Shown: positions 18,263-27,783, counted from the stretch's first letter. The stretch is 64,000 bases of DNA from Candidatus Omnitrophota bacterium (GCA_016934335.1 JAFGTC010000305.1:1-64000); one strand, 5' to 3'. Notes: generated from the letters alone by a model not told the origin. Translations and numbers: made by a program.

Positions 18263-21200
18263 TCATGAGCGTCGATCGGGACGGATGCGCCGTAATGGTG
18301 ATGCTGTTCTCGATCCTGTTTAAGCGTGATCGATTTGATGATTCGCCGGTCCGCGGGAGGCAAATCGTTGCATTGAATGCGCAGCGCCAGCATGAAGGGG
18401 TACTGCTTGAGCTCGTCGGGCAAGGGAATGAGGGCGTACTTCCGGCCTGAATCATGAATCAAAGGATGGGAAAACTGAAACTCTTCGTCAGTTTTCCCAT
18501 TTTTGCGCACGATGAAAGTGAAAATAGCGCTTTGCGTTTCCAGCCCGGACGATTCGATCTGTAAGTAATTCCAGGCGCGCGGATCGCTGTGCATGCTGAA
18601 ATTCAAGCGGATCCATTCTTTTTCGGCGCGCAGGTTCAGGCCTTCCGTAGGATCAATCTTGATAATCTGGAAATTTTTCCCTATCACATTGATATCGCCG
18701 AAGAAATCAATGAACGGTATTTCGGCTTCGATGCGCTGCAATTGAATCGACGATAGAAGCGCTTCTCCTTCCAGGCACTCGATCCGCAGCCGATCTCCCC
18801 ACAAGGGGGATTGAAAGATGAACCGCCCTTCGTCCGGCTCATCGGCTGCAGTATATGTTTGGGTGTTTAAATGATTTTCATCCAGCGAGAAAGATAGTTG
18901 AATATGGGGCGTTTTCATCTGGTGACGCCAGCGCAGACGGTAGACGCCTCCGTCAAGGTTGAGAAAAGAAAAGACGTACGACTGCGATTTTTGAAGGCGG
19001 ATGGTTTTTTCTTGAGACAAGTCAACATGTTCGCTCCAGCGATCGATCGGCAGAGGGAGAGTTTCGTAGTTAGGCATGGAAAGGTTTAATTTTTGCAGCG
19101 CAAGATGCAGCGGTTTGGTGTTGGGGTAGCGGTTGAAGCCTGCAACAAATCCCTGGAAGCTGTACCACAAAGCGTCATAATCCCAACCTGCTTGCAGCAG
19201 CAGGTTGGCGGCGTTTTGATAGAGAATGGGCCGGCGGTTGTTGCTCATGAGATCGGCGGTCAGGCCGGCCAACTGTTGAAATAACGCATCCTGTGCGGGT
19301 CGATTCGCTGTTTTGGCTAGTTTTACTAGGGATTGCAGGATTTGGGGATGTTCTCGCTGCAATCGCCATGCTTTCAAGAGATAAGTCCGGGCTTCATCCA
19401 ACCGATTTTTCTTCATCAAAATATCGCCGAGCATCCACGCGGCTTTCCATGCGCAGAAGGAGTCGCTTTCGGCGCATAGGGGAAGGAACTCTTCTCCCAG
19501 TTCGAGCATTTCATAAGTTTGTAAATCGGGATCCTTCTTGATTGGATCCAGAAGGGATGACGCATTGATATTTTTATTCCGATCGGCGTTTCTCATACGC
19601 TGCAGATAGCGTTGAATGGTTTTAGCGCGATTCATGCGATCGGGATTGCGGCGCATGGCCCAAATTTTCGCGATTTGCTCCCAAGTTTGGGGCTGCCCCG
19701 TGTGATGAGCAGCCCAGAATTCGCACCACAGCAGGGCTTCGTCATCGTCCATCGGCTTCACTCGCCGAAACAACTGCAGAGTCGGCAAGCCGTAGGGCAT
19801 GTCCCATTGCTTCACAAGCCGGAAATTGTTCCAGAATGGCTGCGGCGCATTGTCAATCAAGCGGTTCAGGGCTGCGGCGTTTTTTGTCATTGAATCGCTG
19901 TGGGCGAATGCAAAGCGGGAGACTTGCCCTCGACTGGTTACAACATAACGAGCCAATGCCAACCGCATGAGACTGTTTTGATCCGGCAGCGGCGACGCTT
20001 CCAGATTGGATCCTCTTAAATTTAGAGCGACTCCGCAACTGCGCCAATCAAAGTAATATAAATCCGGAAGAATCAATTCAGGCCGCCAGGAATCGTCTTG
20101 ATCGAGTGATATAGCATTTTCTTTTTCCAAATTCTCGATCGCTTCGGCGATCTTGTTCTGAGGCCATTTTTCCGTCTGCGGCGGCTGGGGGATGGGGATG
20201 GCGTATTTCAACGCAAAGTTGTTTGGATTTACATCCAAAGTTCGCGGCAGTTTGGATGTCCCCAGCCACGATAGCGGGATAAAATGCATCCAGATTGCGG
20301 AGAAGAATCCAAAAAGCAATAGAAGCGAATACAGACAGGAGCGCGCTAGCCGAAGCGGCAGCATTCGAATCCACGCCGACGCCAAAACCGCCAAAATCGG
20401 CTGCAGGGCGAAAATATATTTTAAGGGAACATTATCAAAGCGAATGCTGAAGTAGATCCATGCGCCTAGAACGCTTGAAAGTAGAAAGAAAAAACCTTTA
20501 CGCTCTTTTTGAGAATATGGATGAAGCCTCATCCTTTGCAGGATTTGGGACGGGATCAAAGGCAGAATTATGCCGGGAACGATAAATAAAAGGGGTATCA
20601 ATTTATTCTGCAGAAGCCAGTTCCGGGGATAATGCCATAAAACAGCCCACGTCCAGCCTTCTTGAAAAGGCGTGAAGCGGCGAATTTCCGAGATTTCGTG
20701 AAAGGCGCCGAGTAGTTCTTGCCGGTTCGGCCAATACCAGAAAAAAGCGGCCAGGAAAACGGGGAAAATCATCAGGAATAAATTCCCGAATAATGATAGG
20801 AATTTTCTTGGGCGAGGATCGGCTTGAGAGCGCCGGACAAGATCAACGCCTAAAAAGATGATGGGGCCGAGTAAATAAACGGCGAACACCCACTTGGCAA
20901 GGAGGGCGAATGAGGCGATGAGGCCCACTGCGAGCCATGCCAAAGAGCGTAAACGGGTTTCATCCCATAAATGCGTACATGCAAGTAAAGTTAACGGCAA
21001 TAAGGTTATGAAATAAAATTCCGGATCGATATAGACGTCATATATCAAGGGCAGACAAAGAAAATAAACCGCCGCGAATAAACCGGTCAACGAATCGAAA
21101 AGTCGTCTGCCCAGCCAAAAAACAGTGAGGAATGTGCATGCATGCCATACAACTGCGCCCAATCCCGCCAGCGACAGATTGTTGTTGAATAACGACAGCC

Positions 21201-21468
21201 AGGGAGCGAGAAGAAGACTTGCGACCGGCGGGCGTATTCCCGTTGAGGTGACGTCGTCCAATCCCCGGAAAAATTGCAGCCAGGATAACCTCCAGATTTG
21301 TTGTATATGGATCGCTCCGTTTGCGTAAAACGTTTGATCGCCCCGGATCGGCGTCTGATCGAGGCATCTCCACAAAGCATGCAAAACCAGCCATAAAATC
21401 AACAATCCTATGGACAAATTTCGTAACCATCGATCGCTCGGGCTGTTCGTCTTCTCATTCATCATCAT
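18259..21468 (-). CDS. GT39-type (ArnT/PMT-like) membrane glycosyltransferase with large C-terminal soluble region
   Basis: A 1069-residue protein. The first 430 residues are polytopic with about 10-12 membrane helices and contain 'IRGDQTFYANGA' just after the first helix, matching the catalytic acidic position in GT39 family enzymes that use polyprenyl-phosphate sugars. Residues 430-600 form an extracytoplasmic region. About 600-760 are helical with TPR-like spacing ('ALWCEFWAAHHTGQ', 'WMLGDILMKKNRLDEARTYLLKAW'). The C-terminal 250 residues are beta-rich ('VYRLRWRHQMKTPHIQLSFSL'), possibly carbohydrate-binding. GT39 proteins of about 550 residues are usual, so the tail is unusual. The likely job is transfer of a sugar to a lipid or protein on the periplasmic face. 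It is convergent with the PQQ gene. Confidence 0.78.
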   Translation of the reverse strand: MMMNEKTNSPSDRWLRNLSIGLLILWLVLHALWRCLDQTPIRGDQTFYANGAIHIQQIWRLSWLQFFRGLDDVTSTGIRPPVASLLLAPWLSLFNNNLSLAGLGAVVWHACTFLTVFWLGRRLFDSLTGLFAAVYFLCLPLIYDVYIDPEFYFITLLPLTLLACTHLWDETRLRSLAWLAVGLIASFALLAKWVFAVYLLGPIIFLGVDLVRRSQADPRPRKFLSLFGNLFLMIFPVFLAAFFWYWPNRQELLGAFHEISEIRRFTPFQEGWTWAVLWHYPRNWLLQNKLIPLLFIVPGIILPLIPSQILQRMRLHPYSQKERKGFFFLLSSVLGAWIYFSIRFDNVPLKYIFALQPILAVLASAWIRMLPLRLARSCLYSLLLLFGFFSAIWMHFIPLSWLGTSKLPRTLDVNPNNFALKYAIPIPQPPQTEKWPQNKIAEAIENLEKENAISLDQDDSWRPELILPDLYYFDWRSCGVALNLRGSNLEASPLPDQNSLMRLALARYVVTSRGQVSRFAFAHSDSMTKNAAALNRLIDNAPQPFWNNFRLVKQWDMPYGLPTLQLFRRVKPMDDDEALLWCEFWAAHHTGQPQTWEQIAKIWAMRRNPDRMNRAKTIQRYLQRMRNADRNKNINASSLLDPIKKDPDLQTYEMLELGEEFLPLCAESDSFCAWKAAWMLGDILMKKNRLDEARTYLLKAWRLQREHPQILQSLVKLAKTANRPAQDALFQQLAGLTADLMSNNRRPILYQNAANLLLQAGWDYDALWYSFQGFVAGFNRYPNTKPLHLALQKLNLSMPNYETLPLPIDRWSEHVDLSQEKTIRLQKSQSYVFSFLNLDGGVYRLRWRHQMKTPHIQLSFSLDENHLNTQTYTAADEPDEGRFIFQSPLWGDRLRIECLEGEALLSSIQLQRIEAEIPFIDFFGDINVIGKNFQIIKIDPTEGLNLRAEKEWIRLNFSMHSDPRAWNYLQIESSGLETQSAIFTFIVRKNGKTDEEFQFSHPLIHDSGRKYALIPLPDELKQYPFMLALRIQCNDLPPADRRIIKSITLKQDREQHHHYGASVPIDAHD

Positions 21469-21512
21469 GAATCCATGAAAGTACTATTCTACAAGGCGTT
21501 CATCGTTCAGAA

Positions 21513-21920
21513 TCAATAACGGCGAACTTTAGGATCGATTTCAACGGACCAGGCGTCAATGCCGCCGGACATTATTTTGGCGTTTTGAAACCCCAACCCC
21601 CATAATTGGTGCATGACTTGCTCGCTTTCTATTCCATAATGACAGAACACTATAATTTCCGCGGAAGGGTCATCGCTGATTTCGCTGTATCGGGCATGAA
21701 TATCGTTGCGGGGAATGTGCAATGATCCAGGAATGGACGCTTGCTCCCGCTCTTCCTGCGTGCGAACGTCTACGAGTATGAGAGCCGAATTTTCATCCAG
21801 TTTCTGCTTCACTTCTATGGGGGAAATTTCATGCGATTCGGCGGGGGGGATTTCATCGGTTCGCTTGGACGGCGCCGGCGCCTCCGCGTTGGCGAATAAT
21901 CGTTTGATCCAATGTAACAT
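21513..21920 (-). CDS. Rhodanese-like sulfurtransferase domain protein
   Basis: A 135-residue protein with one rhodanese domain at about residues 32-130. 'LILVDVRTQEEREQASIPGSLHIP' is the standard CH2A region, and the active-site loop 'VFCHYGIES' carries Cys93. 'QLWGLGFQNAKIMSGGIDAW' is the typical C-terminal end. The N-terminal 30 residues are Pro/Ala-rich and have no export signal, so it is probably cytoplasmic. Small rhodaneses of this type shuttle persulfide sulfur; the acceptor here is unknown. It lies 44 bases downstream of the start of the GT39 gene in the same orientation and could head that transcript. It is divergent from the following oxidoreductase gene. Confidence 0.92.
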   Translation of the reverse strand: MLHWIKRLFANAEAPAPSKRTDEIPPAESHEISPIEVKQKLDENSALILVDVRTQEEREQASIPGSLHIPRNDIHARYSEISDDPSAEIIVFCHYGIESEQVMHQLWGLGFQNAKIMSGGIDAWSVEIDPKVRRY

Positions 21921-22098
21921 AATGCGTCTCCCAAAAACGGTAAAGGATATAGCCGTTTATTATAAGAGGAGGAAAGTAAAAGAACCAGAAATATGAGAAA
22001 AAATGCTCTGTTGATCTTGCCGTCCACTCTTCGGCATACAAGAATAGAGGCGTTTCATCCTTAAGAAAAAACGAATCCTGACCAGGGGAGAATTGACT

Positions 22099-23391
22099 AT
22101 GACTAGCGAATCAAATGTTACACGAAGACGTTTTATGAAAAACGGGACTGCGGCGGCGGCCGCGGCGACGGCGTTTAGCGTTCTTCCATCTAAAAACGCG
22201 CGCGCGCAAAAACCCATCACAGTGGGAGTGATTGGCTGCGGCGGCCGCGGGCGAGGCGCGATGATCAACAGCATTCAATCTTGCGAGGATGTGCAGATTA
22301 AATTCATCTGCGACATTTTGCCGGATCGAATCGCCAAAGCCAAAGAAGAATTGGCTAAATTGGATCGCCCGACGAACATCGAAGTCTTTCAAGGATTCAA
22401 GGCTTATCAGGAAGCGGTCAAGATGGATGTCGACTACGTTATTCTAGCGACGCCTCCATGCTACCGCCCGGAAACGCTCGAAGCGGCGGTGGAAGCCAAG
22501 AAGAATGTTTTTATGGAAAAGCCGGCGGCCGTCGATCCTCAGGGAATTCGGCGCATCATTGCGGCGGGCGATAAAGCAAGCACGCTGGGATTGAACATCG
22601 CGGCGGGAACGCAGCGCCGGCATTCCATCGCTTACCAGGAGGCCATTCAACGAATTCATGAGGGTGCGATCGGCGATATTATGAACGCTCAAGTGTTCTG
22701 GTGCGGCGGCCCCATTGGATTCGGCGACAAAAAGCCCGGCATGACCGATTTAGAATGGCAAATGCGCAGCTGGTATCATTTCGGCTGGCTGTCGGGCGAT
22801 CATATCGTCGAACAGCATGTGCATAACCTGGACGTGATCAATTGGATCATGGGCGGTCATCCCGTCAAATCTTTCGGCTCGGGCGGCTGCGGCTGGCAGG
22901 AGCGAGGCGACATCTGGGATCATCACGCGATTCATTTTGAATACGAGAATGGAACTAGCATTCTCAGCATGGCCAGTCAACATCCTCGAAAAACCAGTCG
23001 CGTCGATGAGCGCGTCCAAGGCGTGAAAGGGCGCTGCTATACCGCTCAAAACGGCCCTTGGCGAATTCTTGACGCCAAAGGGAAGGAAATGTGGAAGTTC
23101 TCAGGCGAGCACCACAATGAACTGCCTTATATCCAAGAGCACGCCGACCTCATCCAATGCATCCGCAGCGGCGATTATATCAATGAAGCCAAGAATGTCG
23201 CAGAAAGCACGATGACGGCGATTCTGGGCCGCATGGCTGAGTATTCCGGGGAAGAAATGACATGGGATCAGGCTTATCAATCGGATGAGCGCTACCCAAT
23301 TTATTATGAATTACGCGATTTGCCGGCCGAAAAGATTCCCGTTCCCGGCGGCGAACCTTACGACGTCAACGCCGGCTGGAAGCCCGGTTGA
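22099..23391 (+). CDS. Tat-exported Gfo/Idh/MocA family oxidoreductase
   Basis: A 430-residue NAD(P)-dependent oxidoreductase. The Tat signal 'RRRFMKNGTAAAAAA' at residues 8-22 directs export in folded form. The Rossmann motif is 'GVIGCGGRGRGAMIN', followed by 'ICDILPDRI'; the family Lys lies in 'MEKPAAV', and the substrate-side region includes 'HNLDVINWIMGGHP', with His residues typical of the family. In this group such proteins oxidise a sugar hydroxyl, with the cofactor usually tightly bound. ATG 22099 has GGGGAG 8 bases upstream; a TTG six bases earlier is less good. It is monocistronic, followed by a strong hairpin terminator. Substrate unknown. Confidence 0.92.
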   Translation: MTSESNVTRRRFMKNGTAAAAAATAFSVLPSKNARAQKPITVGVIGCGGRGRGAMINSIQSCEDVQIKFICDILPDRIAKAKEELAKLDRPTNIEVFQGFKAYQEAVKMDVDYVILATPPCYRPETLEAAVEAKKNVFMEKPAAVDPQGIRRIIAAGDKASTLGLNIAAGTQRRHSIAYQEAIQRIHEGAIGDIMNAQVFWCGGPIGFGDKKPGMTDLEWQMRSWYHFGWLSGDHIVEQHVHNLDVINWIMGGHPVKSFGSGGCGWQERGDIWDHHAIHFEYENGTSILSMASQHPRKTSRVDERVQGVKGRCYTAQNGPWRILDAKGKEMWKFSGEHHNELPYIQEHADLIQCIRSGDYINEAKNVAESTMTAILGRMAEYSGEEMTWDQAYQSDERYPIYYELRDLPAEKIPVPGGEPYDVNAGWKPG

Positions 23392-23432
23392 TCTTGAGAG
23401 TTTGAAAAAAAATAAAACAAAGCAAATCCATT

Positions 23433-23466
23433 CCGGGGCGCCAAGACGGCGTCCCGGTATTTTATA
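23433..23466 (+). terminator. Rho-independent terminator after the oxidoreductase gene
   Basis: A 10-bp GC-rich stem (23433-23442 with 23448-23457, one G-U pair) closes a 5-base loop and is followed by TATTTTAT. It sits 42 bases after the stop codon and 81 bases before the next gene, so it probably separates the two transcripts. Confidence 0.75.
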
Positions 23467-23547
23467 TACCTTCTTTTCCAGCTATAGTGAGTAAAGATGG
23501 GAGATCAATAGACTGTAATCTCAACAAGTTTCGACTATGGCGCCGGC

Positions 23548-24753
23548 ATGAAAATATTGTTTCTTAATCATAATCTCATTGGACGAGGAACCTTTTTCCG
23601 CTGCATGGGATTCGCGAGGGAACTGGTGAAGAAGGGGCATCATGTCGATCTGTGGACATGCGCCAAGCATCCTGATTTGAATGGGGCGACGTTCCTTGAA
23701 GACGGCGTTCGCATCTGGCAGACGCCGCGCTGGGGCGGTCTGGGGCGCCATGACGGGGGATATGCGCCCATCGACAATCTGGCGCGAATTACTCAGACCT
23801 TCCAGGGATCGTGGGATGTCGTTCATGCTTTCGATCATCGTCCGAATGTACTCTTGCCATGGTTGATCCTGCGCCGCCGCCTGCGGGATTCCGGCCGGGA
23901 TGCGCCGGTTTTGTTCGCCGCCGATTGGTGCGACTGGTGGACGGCGGGAGGAATCACGACTGGCCGCCGTCGCTTTTCCATAATTGACCGCATGGAGCGC
24001 CGAATTGAAGAAGGCAGTAAACGAAAAGCGGATGGCGTAACCGTCATCAGCTCCGTATTGAAACAGCGCGCGCTTGACTCGGGCGTGGACGAGAACCGCC
24101 TGCTGCTGCTGCCTTCGGGAGTCAATGTCGACCAATTTCCTGTATTGGACAGGGCTTCATGCCGGCAAACTCTGGGATTGCCTCAGGATCGAATCATTCT
24201 TGGATTTGTGGGCTTTTCTCTCTGGGACATGGGATTATTGGCGGAAGCCTTCAAATATATCCATGATCGGCGCCCCAACGCCGCGTTGTTGATTATCGGC
24301 GGCGGCGTGGAGGAAGGGGCCAAAAAAATATTCCATCGACAATTTCGGGTGGGGGAGGATGTGTTTTTACCGGGCGTGGCGCCGTTTTCCGAAATCCCCC
24401 GTTATCTCTGTTCGTGCGACATCCAACTGCTGCCCATGAACGATGCCATCGCCAATCGAGCGCGCCTGCCCAACAAATTGTGCGATTATATGGCGTCGGG
24501 ACGCCCTGTCGTCGCTTCGGATGTTGGAGAAAGTTCTCGAATTATTAACGCCTTCCAGATCGGAGAAACTGCAAAAGGAGGCTCTCGGGAATTAGCCGAA
24601 GCCTGCCTGCATCTGATTGATCATCCGGAAAAATCGTTGGAGTTGGGGAAAAAGGCTCGTCTAGCGGCGGAGACGCATTTTTCATATGCTCATTTAACGA
24701 AATTGTTATGCGATTTCTATATGAAAATATTGCAAGGTGATGTAGGAAAGTAA
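23548..24753 (+). CDS. Glycosyltransferase family 4 (GT-B fold)
   Basis: A 401-residue cytoplasmic or membrane-associated glycosyltransferase using a nucleotide sugar. The N-terminal 'MKILFLNHNLIGRGTFFRCMGFARELVKKGH' pattern (Gly-rich loop then helix) is that of GT4. The C-terminal nucleotide-binding half has 'ILGFVGFSLWDMGLLAEAF', 'LLIIGGG' and 'VFLPGVAPFSEIPRYLCSCDIQLLPMND', then 'LPNKLCDYMASGRPVVASDVG', the classic E-x7-E-equivalent region. No signal peptide is present. No other polysaccharide assembly gene is adjacent, so the acceptor cannot be inferred. RBS is weak ('GGCGCCGGC' before the ATG). It is flanked by a terminator upstream and a structured leader of the next gene downstream. 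Confidence 0.9.
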   Translation: MKILFLNHNLIGRGTFFRCMGFARELVKKGHHVDLWTCAKHPDLNGATFLEDGVRIWQTPRWGGLGRHDGGYAPIDNLARITQTFQGSWDVVHAFDHRPNVLLPWLILRRRLRDSGRDAPVLFAADWCDWWTAGGITTGRRRFSIIDRMERRIEEGSKRKADGVTVISSVLKQRALDSGVDENRLLLLPSGVNVDQFPVLDRASCRQTLGLPQDRIILGFVGFSLWDMGLLAEAFKYIHDRRPNAALLIIGGGVEEGAKKIFHRQFRVGEDVFLPGVAPFSEIPRYLCSCDIQLLPMNDAIANRARLPNKLCDYMASGRPVVASDVGESSRIINAFQIGETAKGGSRELAEACLHLIDHPEKSLELGKKARLAAETHFSYAHLTKLLCDFYMKILQGDVGK

Positions 24754-24837
24754 AATATCTTTCGTGGTTCTTGAGAAATCAACAGAATCGTTTTAATCTA
24801 TTTTTGTTTATATAGGATCAAAAAGGAAGATCGCATT

Positions 24838-24876
24838 ATTTCCCCTCTTGCTTTAAGAGAACGATTCTCGGGAAAT
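24838..24876 (+). promoter_or_regulatory. Structured leader with two mutually exclusive inner hairpins
   Basis: A 7-bp outer stem (ATTTCCC 24838-24844 with GGGAAAT 24870-24876) encloses two overlapping inner stems: CTCTT/AAGAG (24845-24849 with 24855-24859) and GAGAA/TTCTC (24857-24861 with 24865-24869). They share bases 24857-24859, so only one can form at a time. It lies 68 bases before the zinc-ribbon gene at 24945. Folding by eye only; it matches no riboswitch class I recognise. Confidence 0.3.
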
Positions 24877-24944
24877 AAATTATTAGGGTAATAAATTAGA
24901 GTTGAGGCATCGTTGCGTTCGTCGATTCATGCCAGGATACATTG

Positions 24945-25973
24945 ATGGTTAAGAGAAATGCCGTTTGGAAAAGAGAAATCCCATGTCTTGTATGTGAGAC
25001 GCCCATGGTGAATTATCAATTCATGACCAAAAGTCAAACGATCGTCTATGATGACTGGATGGTCGCGCATATGCACCCTGTCGGAGATTATGGAGCGTAT
25101 CCGGAGGAATTGAAGACAACAGTTTGTCCAGCATGCTTAACGGCTTCGAATGAATATAATTACGGCGTCGATCAAAGGGCCTATTTCAGTCGGAACACGC
25201 GCAAAAACAATCAAATAAAGGGAATGTTTGAGCAATGTTGTGATGATCGATTCGGACTATTGGCTCGCGAATTCGATCGATTTGAAAAAGAAAGCGCCTT
25301 GCTCGATACGCAGCATAATCGCCCCGCCAATACGCGCGCCAAAGCGACTTTCGAAAAGATTTGGACGCATCGGGAGGAGTATGGGATTCCCTTCTTCACC
25401 TTGATGTTCGAACCGCCGCGGGATTTCGTGACGACGCTGGTCTGTTTTGCCTTGGATCGATACTGCCAGATGGCGCAGATTTGTTATCATCTGGATATCG
25501 AGGCTTCCAGTTGGGAATACGAAGCGCTGAGCGATGCAATCGAAGAAAAATTAACGAATCAACCGCTCTCTATGAAATCGGGCGAACCCCGTTTTTATTT
25601 TGTTGCGACAAACTATCTGCAGAGCCTGCAATTCTTGATCAAAATGAAACAGAATCTATATCCCGAACAGGAAGGGCCTCACGACGAACTCATCGATCAT
25701 TATTGGAGGGAGGCATATCGGTTTTCAAAACTCAGTTACGCCAACGACGATCTCAGCGCCGTTCCCTGCGAGGTCAAAGAAGGCGGCGCTCATCTTCTCA
25801 TGGCTCGTCTCCATTTTCGCTTCGAAATGGATGACGATGGGATTCGATGCCTGCGCCAGGCTAAAAAATACGCCGACAACCGGCTGCGGCATATATCCAG
25901 TTTGAATCAGCAAAAGTTTGTCAACGATGTGGAAGATCTGACGAAAAAATATTTGACCAAAAACAATGGATAG
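24945..25973 (+). CDS. Zinc-ribbon protein of the DUF2225-like type
   Basis: A 342-residue soluble protein with no signal peptide. Two CxxC pairs (Cys14/17 in 'CLVC', Cys61/64 in 'CPAC') probably form one zinc ribbon around 'YDDWMVAHMHPVGDYGAYP', which resembles the DUF2225 arrangement. The remaining 270 residues are mainly helical, with TPR-like pairs near the C-terminus ('LLMARLHFRFEMDDDGIRCLRQAKKYA'). The start at 24945 has AGGA 7 bases upstream; a TTG immediately before it would add one residue. The stop lies 10 bases before the start of the isochorismatase-family gene, whose RBS overlaps its 3' end, so the two are likely co-transcribed. Function unknown. Confidence 0.78.
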   Translation: MVKRNAVWKREIPCLVCETPMVNYQFMTKSQTIVYDDWMVAHMHPVGDYGAYPEELKTTVCPACLTASNEYNYGVDQRAYFSRNTRKNNQIKGMFEQCCDDRFGLLAREFDRFEKESALLDTQHNRPANTRAKATFEKIWTHREEYGIPFFTLMFEPPRDFVTTLVCFALDRYCQMAQICYHLDIEASSWEYEALSDAIEEKLTNQPLSMKSGEPRFYFVATNYLQSLQFLIKMKQNLYPEQEGPHDELIDHYWREAYRFSKLSYANDDLSAVPCEVKEGGAHLLMARLHFRFEMDDDGIRCLRQAKKYADNRLRHISSLNQQKFVNDVEDLTKKYLTKNNG

Positions 25974-25983
25974 GAGAAAAAGC

Positions 25984-26541
25984 ATGAACCGTCACGATTC
26001 CATATTGCGGCGTCATGACTCGCTCTTGTTGGTAATCGATTTTCAGGAGAGGCTTGCGAAGGTTATGCAGCGCCGCGAGTCGGTTTCCGCTGAAATCGTT
26101 CGTCTGATCAAGGCCATGAAAATTCTGGACGCCCCCGTCTTGGCCGCCGAACAGTATCCTATAGGATTAGGATCGACGGTCGGCGAGATTCTTCGGGAAC
26201 TGGAAGGCGCGCCGATTCTCGAAAAAATTACATTCAGCTGCGGCGGCCGGGATGAATTCTGGCGGCGTTTGAAAGAGGCGAGGCGGAGTCAGATCATCGT
26301 GACAGGGATTGAAACGCATGTCTGCGTGCTCCAGACCGCCCTTGATCTGCTCGCAAATGGATATCAGGTTCACGTTCCCATTTCGGCGACTTGCTCGCGC
26401 GCGGATGAAAATCGAAACAACGCGTTGGCCCGGATGGAAAAAGCCGGCGCCATCTTGACGAATACGGAATCCGTATGTTTTGAACTGCTCGTGGAATCCG
26501 GAACGGACGAATTTCAAGCGGTTCGGAAATTGTTGGTTTGA
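25984..26541 (+). CDS. Isochorismatase-family cysteine hydrolase
   Basis: A 185-residue cytoplasmic hydrolase of the isochorismatase/nicotinamidase superfamily. The catalytic triad is visible: Asp in 'LLVIDFQERL', Lys in 'LEKITFSC' and Cys in 'GIETHVCVLQTALDL', with the usual non-prolyl cis-peptide position just before it. 'AAEQYPIGLG' matches the YcaC-like subgroup ('TEQYPKGLG'), whose substrates are mostly unknown. AGGAG lies 7 bases upstream of the ATG at 25984; an in-frame ATG at 25966 overlaps the previous gene and has no RBS. It is the second gene of a two-gene unit with the zinc-ribbon protein. Confidence 0.92.
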   Translation: MNRHDSILRRHDSLLLVIDFQERLAKVMQRRESVSAEIVRLIKAMKILDAPVLAAEQYPIGLGSTVGEILRELEGAPILEKITFSCGGRDEFWRRLKEARRSQIIVTGIETHVCVLQTALDLLANGYQVHVPISATCSRADENRNNALARMEKAGAILTNTESVCFELLVESGTDEFQAVRKLLV

Positions 26542-26646
26542 TCTCATCCGCCAATCGAATCGATAGAGGGCGCTTTTCCGGTTTTCTCGCTCCGCCATTG
26601 TCCGAGTCATGAATCAGTTTCCATGGAGGCGATGATGGAAAAAAGA

Positions 26647-27768
26647 TTAATCGAGACGCTTCCGGAATTTTATGACCGAAATTGAAAACAATAAAAGAGC
26701 CATGGCGGATAGAGGGAAAACCGATTGGAATAGATTCTGAAACTGCGCGCCGCGCAGAACAATCCCCCGAAGTATGTCAATAAAATAGGTTAGAGGCAGT
26801 AGATAACTGAGCCCATAAAAAAAACCGGGCATGGTTTCGCGGGGGTAGATAAAACCCGAGAAGAAAATTGACGGCAGCAGAGTCGCGATGGCCATCTGGG
26901 TGGCCTGGATTTGATTGGCGGCCGCCGTGCTGATTAAAAGGCCGATGCCGATGACGGCGAACGCGAAAATGCTGGACAACGCGAATAGCAGGATGACGCT
27001 TCCCTGTATTTGAATATTGAACATGCAGCACATGATCATAATCAAAATCACCATCTCAAAAAATGCGAGCACGACATAAGGAATCAGTTTGCCCAGCAAT
27101 AGAGCAAATCTTGTGGCGGGGCTGACCATGAGTTGTTCGAGCGTTCCTATTTCCCTCTCGCGGACGATCGCGAATGCAACCAGCATGGTCAGCGAAAGTT
27201 GAAGGGCTACGCCGATGATGCCGGGGACAAAGAAATCGGGCGATAAAAGATCGGGATTAAAAAGAACGCGAGGTCGAATATCGATCGGGAGGGCGCTGTT
27301 CGGTGAATTTGTTATTTCTGTGAAGCGGGTCAGGGCGGACTGCAGGCCGATGCTCTTGGCGGTCGACATGGCCTGCAGGGCGATGGTGTTGTTGCTGCCG
27401 TCCACCAAGACTTCCAAGGGCGCGCTTTCACCCAATTTTCGTTTATCCGTGTAATCGGGTGGAATTGCAATGCCGACGACCGCTCGTCCCTCGATCAACG
27501 TTCGGATCAATTCAACGTGAGATGATACATAGTTTTGAATTCTAAAAACTCCCGTATTTTCAAACATCATCGTAATTTCGCGGCTGGCCTGGCGGCCGTC
27601 TTGATCATAGACGACCGTCGAAAGGTTTCGCACGTCGGTGTCGATGGCGAATCCAAACGCAATAACCTGAACGATCGGAGGAAGCATGGCAAACACGATC
27701 GTGTAGGGATCGCGTGCCATATGAAGGAATTCTTTATAGAGAATGGCGGAAACGCCGTACGCTCTCAT
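26647..27768 (-). CDS. ABC-2 type transporter permease (YhhJ/YbhR-like)
   Basis: A 373-residue inner-membrane permease of the ABC-2 exporter type. The start 'ILYKEFLHMARDPYTIVFAMLPPIVQVIAFGFAI' is characteristic, with one membrane helix then a periplasmic domain of about 130 residues. Five further helices follow, including 'AFAIVREREIGTLEQLMVSPATRFALLLGKLIPY', the conserved coupling region, and 'PSIFFSGFIYPRETMPGFF'. Such permeases export drugs, lipids or polysaccharide with a separate ATPase and often an HlyD-like subunit. Neither partner is adjacent: upstream on the same strand there is only a possible 38-residue frame. AAGGA lies 8 bases before the ATG. Confidence 0.93.
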   Translation of the reverse strand: MRAYGVSAILYKEFLHMARDPYTIVFAMLPPIVQVIAFGFAIDTDVRNLSTVVYDQDGRQASREITMMFENTGVFRIQNYVSSHVELIRTLIEGRAVVGIAIPPDYTDKRKLGESAPLEVLVDGSNNTIALQAMSTAKSIGLQSALTRFTEITNSPNSALPIDIRPRVLFNPDLLSPDFFVPGIIGVALQLSLTMLVAFAIVREREIGTLEQLMVSPATRFALLLGKLIPYVVLAFFEMVILIMIMCCMFNIQIQGSVILLFALSSIFAFAVIGIGLLISTAAANQIQATQMAIATLLPSIFFSGFIYPRETMPGFFYGLSYLLPLTYFIDILRGIVLRGAQFQNLFQSVFPLSAMALLLFSISVIKFRKRLD

Positions 27769-27783
27769 GCCGTTATTCCTTTT

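Noticed and set aside
19183-19208. Perfect 10-bp inverted repeat
   Set aside because: It lies inside the GT39 coding sequence within a Leu/Gln/Ala-rich helix and has no T run, so it is probably chance.
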